Assembly: GCA_951230915.1 (NCBI GenBank)
Contig: OX579634.1
Span: forward strand, 43,723,570-43,787,569
Direction of reading: 5' to 3'
DNA length: 64,000 bases
Source: Antitrichia curtipendula
Lineage: Eukaryota > Streptophyta > Bryopsida > Hypnales > Leucodontaceae
In this document: positions 1 to 10,034 of the stretch, in pieces
How the letters are laid out: each line of letters opens with the position of its first letter
Numbering within the stretch: position 1 is the first letter of the stretch
The notes under the pieces: model-generated
Databases searched by the model: none
Told to the model about the DNA's origin: nothing
Seen by the model: only the letters and a program-made list of their open reading frames with translations
Position numbers and translations under genes: made by a program

Positions 1-115
1 GCATGAAGCTCATTTCAGAGTGCGTTCAGAGAAGTGTCATGAAGGTAAGCACCAGTTGTCAACCACGCCCAGTGCTCAGTGCTCAACCTATAAGGTACGC
101 AACCTCCCAAATGGC

Positions 116-370
116 ACCTGATCTTAAAGCGCCATCTACAGGTAGTGTACATTTCCAAAATCAGTTATGTACCTATTTGGGTGGAGCGCTTTCAGAAACA
201 AACTTTGACCCTTAATAACTTTTGCATATGATGTCCAAATGCCACGTTCTCTGTTGCGTTGGAACCTCCTTTCACTTGCCAACAAGAATATATGAAAATT
301 TGACCAGTCTAATAGTAGTAACTAGGCTCAGTAGCAAAAAGTGGCGGGTTTGGGTGTACCCACCTTACGG
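116..370 (+). repeat. Dispersed repeat F, copy 1
   Basis: About 255 bp that reappears, inverted, at 56442-56700. Shared stretches include a segment reading GGTAGTGTACAT versus the complement of ATGTACATAAGG, the run TTGCCAACAAGA, and the boundary near GTGGGTACACCC. No open frame of substance and no clear terminal repeats are visible. Copy identity looks roughly 75-80 percent by eye. Confidence 0.7.
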
Positions 371-373
371 TGC

Positions 374-612
374 ACCAATGATCTCAAAACTAGATTATGG
401 AATTTAGGGCAATATAAAATAGGTAACAACTTTGGCTACCTTGAGAGCGGATAGTATCAAAGTAAAAAAATAGAAAATAAAGGATTTTGCAAGTTCTCAA
501 AGATGATTGGGAATACTATAATACAAAATTAACAAAATAGTGCTAATTCTAATGTGGAGGACGTTGCAAATTGGCTATCAAATTCTATCATGGGTTGCCA
601 TTTTGGCTAAAA
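374..612 (+). repeat. Dispersed repeat G1, copy 1
   Basis: Starts at CCAATGATCTCAAAACTAG and matches the reverse complement of 52508-52746 over about 240 bp, including TTTGGCTACCTTGAGAG and GCAAATTGGCTATCAAATTC. It abuts repeat F here but not at the second site, so F and G1 are separate modules. Confidence 0.75.
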
Positions 613-689
613 TGCCTTCATCAAATGTCTTCTTTTACAATGGACTAGTAGCGCAAGGATTTTTTGGGTAGAAATTGAGTGAAATTTAG

Positions 690-930
690 CCAAATTTGAG
701 ATCGCTGGTTGGGGTGTACTATTTCCAACCTAAGGTTGGAATTCAAGCTTGAAATATGGGTTTTTTTGTCCTTTTCAAAGGTTGGGACTAATATGGTTAT
801 GACACATGTCCAGAAGCAGTGCACAAGAAAGTAGTTCTTCAATGATTGGAATTATAGTATTGACAATGGGTCGACAATACTTTTTGGCTCCCAAAATTCA
901 TTGTAACTTCAAGTTCAAGAATAAAATTCT
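690..930 (+). repeat. Dispersed repeat G2, copy 1
   Basis: Matches the reverse complement of 52880-53155 (shared CTATTTCCAACC, CACATGTC, AATGATTGGAATTA). The order of G1 and G2 is swapped relative to the other locus, so they moved separately or were rearranged. Confidence 0.6.
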
Positions 931-1979
931 GGAAAATTAAGAAGCTCCATATCTCCTATCTTCATAGATGGGAAAAAATTCCCACCACCTCATACTCCTC
1001 ACTATATAGTCAAAATTCGCTTAAGTGATCCACTACTAGTGCTTCCACTTTGGGTGCATCCATAATCGACACTATTAGCACCTAAGAATGCTTAACTCCT
1101 AAATGTAATGTCCAAGGCACCCAATTGGGATGTTGACAATATTTTGAAGTTAAATAAAACCTAAATAAATTTCTATTTTTAGTAGTTTGTATATTTTTCA
1201 AAATCTTTTTGAAGTCTAGATTTAGGATTAAAAAAATGATTTCGAAAATATTTGATTATGATTTTTCTACTCAAGATTTTGTGCAAGGGAGGTCATTGCA
1301 ATCTTGATTTTCCGTGGTGTTGAAGGCTCTTGGAAATGGGCCTGAAATACACTAGATCTTGGAGAAAAAATCACATTAGAAATTTATTTAAAAAAAATGT
1401 AGAGTAGATTTTGAAAAGTCATAAACTGATTGGGGTTATGCATGTTAAGCCCTTTATCCTCATATTTTTTTTGGTGACCAACCTTTTAGATTTGACATGT
1501 GAAAAGAGGATTGAAAGACTTCAAATCACTTTTGCAATTTTAACACCCTTATGATCAAACATTATAATCTTTCAATCTACAAGTGATATTGTTGTGTTTT
1601 CTTTTTCTATGTGATCTTTGACATGTCTATTTTGAATTTGTATTGTTACAATTAAAAAAAAATAGATACAACTTATCAAAATGTTGACTTTTTGTTCAAT
1701 TTAGAGCAAATTCTTAGAAGCTTAAAAAAACTTGGGCATTACAGATTAATATTACTAAATATTCATATTGGATCCTCTTGGTGTGAAGAGGATTCTAACA
1801 AGGGATTTTTTTTCACTTATTTTAGGTAGTATAGAAACCAATGTTTTGTTAGAGTGATGCCAATATAAACTATTGTTTATATCCATATAAACTAATGTGC
1901 CCTTTGCCGTTGCCACAATATAATAAAATATAAATATAAATAATTTTCTAATTTTTTGGTTCATAAAAACTTGAAAATT
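931..1979. other. AT-rich spacer
   Basis: No gene, RNA or clear repeat boundary is seen. The open frames are short and look like chance in AT-rich sequence. Confidence 0.6.
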
Positions 1980-1984
1980 CATTA

Positions 1985-2371
1985 ACTTTCACCTTGTAGG
2001 TCCAAACACCACAAAACAAAACCCATGCATCCCTCCTCAACAAGAGCTTTCCAATGATATCATGAACTCGACAGAGGAAGCATGGTCCAAGAGACCTCAC
2101 CATAACAAACAACCTAACTTAAGAAATGGACCAGTGTACCCTATACCATTGCTACATTCAAAAAAGTAATTTTCTAGTTTTTTTTATTATAAAAACTTTG
2201 AAATTAAATAACTTTCACACCGTAGGTCTAAATGCCATGGAACAAAGTTTGTGCATCCCTTCTTGCCAAGGGCTTTCTGACAGTACCAATCACGCCACTG
2301 ATGGACGCATGGTCCGGAAGATCTCACCATATTAAATTAAAAAAACAAAAAAACAAGCAACCTAACTTAAT
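1985..2371 (+). repeat. Two adjacent copies of a ~150-bp repeat
   Basis: Two related units, about 1985-2125 and 2213-2371, share ACTTTCACxxxGTAGGTC, a CATGCATCCC/GTGCATCCC core and the end AACAANCAACCTAACTTAA. A third copy lies inverted at 43322-43500. The function is unknown; the pattern is that of a dispersed repeat. Confidence 0.6.
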
Positions 2372-3085
2372 GGATGGATAGAAGAAATGTGCAGAACATG
2401 AATGAAAATTATATTATTCATCCAAAAGAATTTATTCATCCAAAAAAACAATATTGTTTGTAGAATAAGTAGCATATGATTGATGATTTCATCAACTAAA
2501 AATGGGGGAACACATCACCAAATAAATCCTTGAAAATTTGTTATTGCTTTTGAGCAAAATAGTGCTATACAAAAACATTGATTCCAATTCACTTTAGCAT
2601 GCATTATTTGGACAACTCATGAATAAATTGAATTTTGAAGTATTGTATGTGGGTGTACCAAAAATTGACACTAGGCTCTTCTAGCTTTTCTTGTTTTGAT
2701 TGTGTACATTTTGTGTTATCATTATCTAAATTGTAGTGCAATTATGACACTAGATCATGAGTCTACAAGAGTGAGCTTAGGAACTTCAAACCTTATTTAA
2801 GCATAGTAATTCAGTTTTTTTCAATAAAAATTAAACTAAAAAAATGTGGAATTTTTTGTTGACTTTGAGCTCCCCAAATCCATTTATGATCATCCATTCA
2901 AAAGATATAAACAAAGTTCAAAGAGAAAGAATGAAAATAAAACTTATTACTTCTCTCTAAACTTTATCCATAACTTTCTAATTAATGCTTCAAATCAAAA
3001 ACGGATTTTAAGAACTAAAATTTAACCTCAATTACTGCAATCTTTCAAAAGAAAAATCTCATCAATTTTTTATTTATTACTATGT
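2372..3085. other. AT-rich spacer
   Basis: Nothing coding or structured was recognised apart from short duplicated words such as TTATTCATCCAAAA. Confidence 0.5.
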
Positions 3086-4025
3086 TTAACCCCTAAAAGC
3101 CCATTGTTCCTTCGGGGGACAAATGCGTTTTTGGGCAGGTACCTACGGGCTGCAATTTTCTCCTGATTTTTTGAAACTTTTTTTGGAGGTAGAAAAGCTG
3201 ATTAGTTACGTGGGAATATAATTTTTTTCACAACCGGTGCCCGATAACAAAAGTTATGACCAAATAAGCTCAAAACAGGGGACGGGGGGCAGCGCGGGCA
3301 GCAAAAAAAAAATTTACTTTTTACTTTTTATTTATTTTTTAGTATTTTTTTCTCATAGATTATATTTTTGTCTATCTGGAAAGCTTTGATTCATTTCATT
3401 TGGATTTGTTATGAGAAAGTTATGGACATTCTTGTTTTTCGGGCAGTTAGAGCATCTTTTTGAAAAAAATAACTTGTAGGATTTATTTCTAAATGCAATT
3501 TTTCAAATTTTTCAATTTTTTTTTTTTGCATGGTTTAGTTTACTTGCTAGAACAATCTCACCATAGGGATTAGTGCATTTTAATTCCATCTAAAATATAT
3601 GAATACTTTAGATTTTCCTTCTATCTTGTACCTACTTCTCCTTAACAATTTTTTTAATAATGAAAATTATGTTTTTTTGATTTGATTTTTTTAATTAGAC
3701 TCTCAACTCAATTCTACATTGTAAAGATTTAAAGCTCAAAACTTTGTAGTGCAAAAATTTTAAGTTAAAAATGTTCAAAGTCAAAAAATCCAGTCCCACA
3801 ATGTGCTGAAATTTTATTTTTTTCCACTTTAAACGTAGATATCTTGCAATCTGTGCGGTTAAGAATTCTGAAATTTTTTTCACGCATTCTCATACTAGTT
3901 AGGTGTAAGATCCTACGGTTAGATGTGCAAAAAAAACATTTTTAATTTTTTTCACTCTTTGCTAAAAAAGTGGCAGTTTTGGGTGTTTTTTGGCAGAAAA
4001 AAGGCCTTGGGCCTTTAGGGGTTAA
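3086..4025 (+). mobile_element. Family A TTAA-flanked element, full-length copy
   Basis: This is the reference copy, 940 bp including TTAA at both ends (3086-3089 and 4022-4025). The interior begins CCCCTAAAAGCCCA and ends with the complement, TGGGCCTTTAGGGG, so the terminal inverted repeats match at 13 of 14 positions. There is no transposase frame, so the copy is non-autonomous. TTAA duplication plus CCC termini is the hallmark of the piggyBac superfamily. The assignment is inference from ends only. Related copies lie at 8405-8587, 17052-17993, 19934-20370, 45550-46470, 48176-48369, 50952-51893, 53195-54902 and nested at 53744-54706. Confidence 0.8.
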
Positions 4026-4214
4026 ATGAAGTTCAAAGTTCTACCACTTTCCTAATTCCTCTAGAAGTGAAGAATAGATGTGAAGAACATCTTTTCATAG
4101 AAGTTTTCATCTTGCTTTCTAATATTTCACCCCTCAGTTGGCAATTTTGGCCATGATGAACCACCCCCTTGCTTGTCCTCCCAAAGTTTTCAAATTTATT
4201 CTTAGGAATTCATG

Positions 4215-4444
4215 TTAACCCAAAAAGGACGCCGCGGACGTTTAGTGTCCGATGAATGACAAGGCATTCTTCTATGTAGGACAAGAATACAACTATTCAT
4301 CATTGGAATTATTTTTGAAAAGTATAAATCTTTTATAATATTTTGACTTCAAATGAATTATTTTGATTTTTTAATACCAATTATTCCTACGGTTTCAGAA
4401 ATGATGATTTTCACAGGGGCCCCCCCGTATTCTTCTAGGGTTAA
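4215..4444 (+). mobile_element. Family B TTAA-flanked MITE, copy 1
   Basis: A 230-bp element bounded by TTAA (4215-4218 and 4441-4444). The interior starts CCCAAAAAGGAC and ends TTCTTCTAGGG. It has a close full-length relative at 56777-57003 that shares the whole interior (GTTTAGTGTCC versus ATTTAGTGTCC, GACAAGGCATTCT, ATACAACTATTCATC). The right-end CCCTAGAAG resembles classical piggyBac ends. There is no coding capacity. Confidence 0.8.
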
Positions 4445-4751
4445 AGAAAAAGACCCCCCTAAGATAGTTTGTTCTTGAAGCGACCACTTAAGCCCACCTA
4501 ATTCATCATTGACAATAGTAGATAATTCAAGCAACATGTCAATCCTTCCTTGATAGGGGTCGCATTTAGAACATGGGCGCTTTTAGAGCAGACTACCTTA
4601 CTGTTTGCATAATTAATGTGTTTTCTACACTAGCCCTAGCTTAAATTGGGGCCTGCATTTGCAAATATGGATTCCAAATTTCCAAATTTTATTATGCATG
4701 GCAAATGTAAAGGTCCGATTTCGGGTCGTTTCTGCTGCCAATTTCACCCTC

Positions 4752-4842
4752 GTCGTTGTTGAAAAGCCCGTGCTTGGATTAGGGTTTTAGGTCGTCCTCA
4801 TGGTCGTCGTTGGAAAGCACGTGGATTACGGTTTTTAGGTCT
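4752..4842 (+). promoter_or_regulatory. Telobox-bearing tandem duplication upstream of NMT
   Basis: Two imperfect copies of about 50 bp (roughly 4752-4791 and 4803-4842) run from GTCGTTGTTG/GTCGTCGTTG through GGATTAGGGTTTTAGGTC / GGATTACGGTTTTTAGGTC. The first holds an intact telobox (complement of AAACCCTAA). Teloboxes are common near transcription starts of plant housekeeping genes. They are placed here about 700 bp before the NMT start codon. Confidence 0.5.
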
Positions 4843-5180
4843 CCAATATCTGCATCCTCGCAGATGCTTTCTGGTGCTTGTTGCTGAAAGGAAGGCGAGC
4901 GATCTCAGAGACAATTCCGTATTGTCCTGAGAAAAGTTTGATGCTGAAGACGTGACGGAGCTTGGTTGAAGAGAAAGGCTTTTGGCTTTGGGATAGAGCT
5001 TGACTGCGTTAGAAGGGAATGCAGGGGAGCTGAATTGTGGTTATGAGATTTCGATTGCAGCCTGCGTCGCATTGGTGATCGTGCTGATTGTCTGATCAGA
5101 AAATTACTGCGGAAAAATAACTGCAACTTCAATCGCAGGTGAATCCATTCTCCATTCTCCTCCTCCACACGACACCAATG

Positions 5181-5399
5181 AAGGTCATCTTTCTCGTCTT
5201 CCTTGGGTTGGGCTCGAATCTCTTCCATTTCTTTGTGTCTAGGGTTTCCCTTGAAGGTGATCTTTCTCGTCTTCCTTGGGTTGGGCTCGAATCTCTTTCA
5301 TTTCGTTGTGTCTAGGGTTTCCCTTGAAGGTCATCTTTCTCGTCTTCCTTGGGTTGGGCTCGAATCTCTTTCATTACGTTGTGTCTAGGGTTTCCCTTG
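5181..5399 (+). repeat. Three tandem 73-bp units in the NMT leader
   Basis: Three near-identical 73-bp units start at 5181, 5254 and 5327, each beginning AAGGTSATCTTTCTCGTC and each carrying TCTAGGGTTTCCC. Divergence between units is only a few bases, so the duplication is recent. The array ends about 110 bp before the NMT start codon and probably lies in the promoter or 5' UTR, giving three telobox-like motifs at fixed spacing. Confidence 0.85.
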
Positions 5400-5511
5400 T
5401 GCATCCATCATGTTTGTTGCATCACCGCCGCTCTCACAGTCCCGTTGTTAATATCACCTCCAGTATCGGAGCAGCGCCTCCGCAGCCCGCAGCTTGCCCT
5501 AATTGTGGACC

Positions 5512-6864
5512 ATGGTGGGTTCGGGCAACAAGTCGACGGCCACGAACAATGGGGTACTCAAGGAGGAGTCTTCGGAATCCTCTGGGTCGCCCAAGGATGG
5601 CAGGCTCATGGCGATTGGGAATCATGGCACTGCCCCGGCCACGGTGGAGACCGTGACCCGGAAGTTTCAGAAAGGCTCGTTGGCGACGGTGGAGAATGAG
5701 AAGCGGCATTTATTTTGGGAGACTCAACCTGTTGGGCAGTTCCAAGATGCTGCTGGGGTGGGCGAGGGGCCGATCGAACCCTCGCAACCAGTGTCGGAGG
5801 TGCGGCAGGAGCCCTACAACTTGCCCAGCACGTACGAATGGTGCACTTGCGATCTCACGGACGATCAGACGATGAAGGAGGTGTACACGCTTTTGACAAA
5901 CAACTACGTGGAAGACGATGATAACATGTTCAGGTTCGACTACTCGGTGGCGTTTTTGCGTTGGGCACTCAATCCGCCGGGCTACTTCCCGAGTTGGCAC
6001 ATCGGCGTAAGAGCCAAGAGCTCGAAGAAACTGGTGGCCTTCATCACGGGAATTCCTGCTAAGATCCGAGCACATGAGACGGTGGTACCGATGGCGGAGA
6101 TCAACTTCTTGTGTGTGCACAAGAAGCTGAGGTCCAAACGACTGGCCCCTGTATTGATCAAAGAGGTCACGAGACGGGTGCACTTGGAGGATATGTGGCA
6201 GGCCGCGTACACAGCGGGGGTGGTCCTTCCCACGCCGATTGCCACTTGTCAGTATTGGCACAGGCCTCTGAACCCAAAGAAACTGATCGACGTGGGGTTC
6301 TCTCGGTTGGCACCTCGCATGACGATGAGTCGAACCATCAAGTTGTACCGGTTACCCGACGAGGCAGCCACGCCAGGGTTTCGAGTGATGGAGAAACGGG
6401 ATGTTCCGTCCGTGACGAGGCTGTTGCAAATGTATTTGTCGCAGTTCCAGGTAGCGCCCCACTTCTCGGAAGACGATGTGGAGTACCTACTCCTGCCCAT
6501 CGACAACGTCATCAATAGCTTTGTGGTGGAGAGTCCAGAGTCGCACGAGATCACGGACTTCGCCAGTTTTTACACTCTGCCGTCCACGATCATCGGGAAC
6601 CAGAATTACTCGTTGCTGAAGGCCGCCTACTCGTACTACAACGTGGCGACGTCGACGCCGCTCCTGCAGCTCATGAACGACGTTCTGGTCATGGCCAAAC
6701 AGAGGGATTACGACGTGTTCAATGCGCTGGACGTGATGCAAAACGAGAGCTTTCTCAAGGAGTTGAAGTTCGGGCCTGGGGACGGGCAACTACATTATTA
6801 CCTCTACAACTACCGCCTCAGAGCCCCCCTTAAACCTACGGAGATGGGGCTCGTGCTTCTGTAG
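5512..6864 (+). CDS. NMT1: Glycylpeptide N-tetradecanoyltransferase (N-myristoyltransferase)
   Basis: Cytosolic or ribosome-associated enzyme that transfers myristate from myristoyl-CoA to the N-terminal glycine of client proteins. The single exon encodes 450 residues, close to the usual 420-450 of plant NMTs. Both family signatures are present: EINFLCVHK at about 196-204 and KFGPGDG at about 419-425. The protein ends in LVLL; the C-terminal leucine carboxylate acts as the catalytic base in characterised NMTs. The N-terminal ~60 residues are Ser/Gly/Lys-rich and probably a ribosome-binding tail. The start codon at 5512 sits in a strong plant context (GACCATGG), and an in-frame TAA lies four codons upstream (5500-5502). 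No truncation or missing key residue is seen. The leader contains the 73-bp telobox repeats. The absence of introns in a family that often has few is unremarkable. Confidence 0.97.
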   Translation: MVGSGNKSTATNNGVLKEESSESSGSPKDGRLMAIGNHGTAPATVETVTRKFQKGSLATVENEKRHLFWETQPVGQFQDAAGVGEGPIEPSQPVSEVRQEPYNLPSTYEWCTCDLTDDQTMKEVYTLLTNNYVEDDDNMFRFDYSVAFLRWALNPPGYFPSWHIGVRAKSSKKLVAFITGIPAKIRAHETVVPMAEINFLCVHKKLRSKRLAPVLIKEVTRRVHLEDMWQAAYTAGVVLPTPIATCQYWHRPLNPKKLIDVGFSRLAPRMTMSRTIKLYRLPDEAATPGFRVMEKRDVPSVTRLLQMYLSQFQVAPHFSEDDVEYLLLPIDNVINSFVVESPESHEITDFASFYTLPSTIIGNQNYSLLKAAYSYYNVATSTPLLQLMNDVLVMAKQRDYDVFNALDVMQNESFLKELKFGPGDGQLHYYLYNYRLRAPLKPTEMGLVLL

Positions 6865-7689
6865 TTGTCCTCTGCTAGGTTGTAAGGTAGTATTTTAGTG
6901 AGATCTGTTGGTCGCTTCGGTGCCACCCGCCCACCCACACAGCGGCAGCAGCCGCCCTCCTCTGTCTTCCCATCATAGGTGCAGCAATACGATCTTCTAG
7001 CTGACAACGGTAGTGAACATTATGGTTGAAAATATTTTTGTTGCGTTCATTTTCTGATGTCGGGTCTGCGATTGCGGTTCCCTTTCCCAAATGCCAGTAT
7101 GGAGGGGAGAGGTAGAGAAAGAGAACCTGACGTCGAACCCGTTTAGCTGACGATTTGTCGACGGGTACAGCAGTGACCGATGGAGGTGACGGATTGAGAC
7201 CCTAAAGATTTTGTGTAGTTCACAATGGTTTCAGTTCGTCTGAAGTGGGGAGTCCGTGTACTTAATATTCCGGGACGTGTAGACTTGAGAGTTTAGTATG
7301 CCCGTAAAGTATCCCATGAGTTCATTGTACACTCGTGGAAAGATGGGATGGGCTGGCATCTTGTTTAGGGTGCAATTTGACTGGGCTGGGCTTCCGATCA
7401 TGACCTGTTTTGCACTGCAGTAGGGCAGAGTTGGGAGCACGTGATGTGGGACGTTGGTCACATGGCTCCGTTTCCTTAACAACCAATGAAAGCTATGACA
7501 CTTTGTGATTCTTTAGGGTTGTCCATTGAAGGTGAGTAACTATTAGGTATTAGGGGGTGTCGTGTTGGATACATTTTTGGCTATGTCAATAATATTTGGT
7601 AGTCCGTGTGTCGTTCTCGTTGGTCTTGTTGTTGCGGCTGCAGCACTCAGCCCGGGCGCAGGTGGTGTGCTGTATGTTTGATTCAGCTA
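6865..7689. other. NMT 3' flank and spacer
   Basis: The first ~250 bp is probably NMT 3' UTR. The remainder has mixed composition and no convincing reading frame or RNA. Confidence 0.5.
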
Positions 7690-8120
7690 AGCTAGCGGAT
7701 CCCACTCTCCCTCCCTCCCTTGCATTCGTTCTCATTCTCCCTCGGCTGCTGCATGCGCGCGCGCGGTCGCTCCTCTCATGGTCGTATAGAAGCTCTGCTC
7801 CTCCCTGCCGCTCCAGGTATCATCTCTTCTTCTTCTTCTTCACCCTGTCGACCTCCACTTCTCTGTCCTCCTGTCTTCTTTCTGCCTTCTCGAACCTTAC
7901 TTTAATCTGCAGCCCTGCTTTCAATTCCCTCTTCTCGATCGATCTCGACCCTCCCGTTTCGCTTGTATGTGTCCCTGCGAAACATCTGTTTGTCCTTGCC
8001 TCTGTTCCTTATCATTGGTCACCCTCGCGTCTACTGCAGTGTTCAACCCCGCAACTGTCTCTCGCTCTCTCTCCCTCTCCCTCTTCCTCAACCCTCTCCG
8101 CTTCATTTTCCTTTTGATCT
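7690..8120 (+). other. CT-rich tract, possible leader of an interrupted gene
   Basis: A strongly pyrimidine-rich stretch (CTCCCTCCCTCCC, repeated CTTCTTCTTC and CTCTCTCCCTCTCC) with a GCGCGCGCG run near 7755. Such tracts are typical of plant promoters and 5' UTRs. The open frames across it are low-complexity Ser/Leu/Pro and are not believable proteins. About 280 bp downstream a family A fragment begins, so a transcription unit may have been broken here. Confidence 0.35.
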
Positions 8121-8404
8121 AAGCTTTGCTGCCGGCCAAATCGACCAAATTCTTGTCTATCCAGCGTTAGTACTACGCCAGGGTCCTGCTCGAAGGAAGA
8201 GTTGGCTGCCGTGGCTATTGAATGGGTTCAATGTAGCCACTGGCGCGTTCTTCGGCATGCTAGCCCTGCTGTGCTTAGCAGAACCTCTTTGAAAAATCCA
8301 GTGCACTGAAAATGATCAGCTGACGAGCATGAGCTGAGCTAGCAAGACGCACATGCGTCACCCCTTTGGTTGACATTCCGTGAGATATCCATTTGTTCGC
8401 TACA

Positions 8405-8587
8405 ACAGGGCATAACTTTTTATCTCAGGCACCAGTTTAAATAAAAATTATTTTCTCCCAAAGTTAATGTGTTTTCCTATCTTCAAAAGAAGTTTCAATA
8501 ATTAAATCTCGATAAAAAATTGAGCCTGTTGGAGACTCATCGAAATCCATCTTGTCCCCCAGGGGACAATGGGAGCTTAGGGGTTAA
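8405..8587 (-). mobile_element. Family A fragment
   Basis: Read on the minus strand, it begins TTAACCCCTAAGCTCCCATT at 8587 and follows the reference left end (GTCCCCTGGGGGACAA, then CTGGTGCCTGAGATAAAAAG against CCGGTGCCCGATAACAAAAG). Only about 180 bp is recognisable; the other end is missing. Confidence 0.7.
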
Positions 8588-9965
8588 AATAAGATAGTCA
8601 TGAAGTGAAAAGAAAAAGAAGGTGCAAGCATGTAACCAATATATATGATAAATTTTGGGTAAGCTCATACATTGGCAACATGGTTAACTTTGTTTGCAAA
8701 AAGCTTGTTGCTATAGCCACTACAAGTAACAAGGTCTTCAAACTATATATTATTTTATGATATTGAAAAATCTATGGAAGATCTAATGCATGCAATTTTC
8801 AATCTAGCAAAAGACAATGACAATAATACCANNNNNNNNNNNNNNNNNNNNNNNNNNNNNNNNNNNNNNNNNNNNNNNNNNNNNNNNNNNNNNNNNNNNN
8901 NNNNNNNNNNNNNNNNNNNNNNNNNNNNNNNNNNNNNNNNNNNNNNNNNNNNNNNNNNNNNNNNNNNNNNNNNNNNNNNNNNNNNNNNNNNNNNNNNNNN
9001 NNNNNNNNNNNNNNNNNNNNNNNNNNNNNNNTTTAATTGTTAATAACTTTTAATACTTCAAATATAATTTTTCTCTCATTCATTATTTTTTGAGATTTGC
9101 ATCCATTTTACATTCTACAATTTTTAATATTTTATCTCATTATTTAGGTGTCCATTGCATCTTATATTCTTTTGCTCTTGGATACTCTTAAGAAAAGCAG
9201 TGGAATAGATATGTGATAATTTTGAAGCTCATTTCAAGCATAAAAGACAAAATTTGCTAAAAAAACTAGATTTTTTGGGGAGAAGTAGTTTTTTTTTGAA
9301 AGGTGTAATCTTAAACATTTTGGAAGATTAAACAAGTAGCTATACTACAATTGATTTTGTCCTTGTGGCATTGAAACACTTTCTTATAAGGCACCTTGGC
9401 AAACTTCCTCACATATAGCTTCAAAGCCTCCTCCCTTGCAGTTCAAAGCCAATAAATATTTGGCAGAGAATGTCAAACTTGAGACCCTACTGTAACATTA
9501 TTAACCAAGCTTTAGGGGGGTCTTTTTGCTTCTGTAGAAATGAAAGCCCTCTAGTGTTGAGAATTCTCCATATATCAATGTGGGAGAGGGGATGGTCCAA
9601 CACTGACAACCTTCCAATCACAAGCTAGAAACTTTAACCAAATATTTCCTTTGGTATATAGGGGGGAATGGTACCTCCACCTGGCAGGGTGTAGATCGCC
9701 TAAGGTCAGATTTGGTAAAATAAAATCATTCTTATAATAGAGTGCCACATGTCATCTTGTGAATGGTGTGAGATGATGTAAGACCCCCTGAGAGTCGAAA
9801 GTGGGAATTCAATTCGACATCTGAGTGCCAAATCAGACCTTCACGTAGCCGGGCAACCGGATAAGGCATACAGGAACTTACTGGGTCGAAAATTCGCGTA
9901 ACAGAAACCCAACTGTTGAGAACGGACCAAACACCAACTAACTATGGGGAACAGGTGAAGAGAAC
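8588..9965. other. Spacer with assembly gap
   Basis: AT-rich spacer containing exactly 200 N at 8832-9031, a scaffolding gap of unknown true length. No gene is recognised on either side before the ACT-domain gene leader. Confidence 0.7.
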
Positions 9966-9984
9966 ATGTTCCCAATAAGTTATG

Positions 9985-10011
9985 AAACCCTAAAGCCCCG
10001 GTCTAGGGTTT
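9985..10011 (+). promoter_or_regulatory. Telobox pair before the ACT-domain gene
   Basis: AAACCCTAAA at 9985-9994 and TAGGGTTT at 10004-10011 lie in opposite orientation 24-50 bp before the chosen start codon. Plant teloboxes are associated with housekeeping and ribosome-related promoters and leaders. Confidence 0.5.
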
Positions 10012-10034
10012 CGCATATTAATCTCGAAGAAACG

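Noticed and set aside
5203..5699. Overlapping plus-strand frames before and into the NMT gene
   Set aside because: Produced by the 73-bp tandem repeats, with non-ATG starts; the NMT frame explains the region.
7596..8292. Frames of 173 and 109 codons in the CT-rich tract
   Set aside because: Ser/Leu/Pro-rich translation of pyrimidine repeats; no recognisable family.
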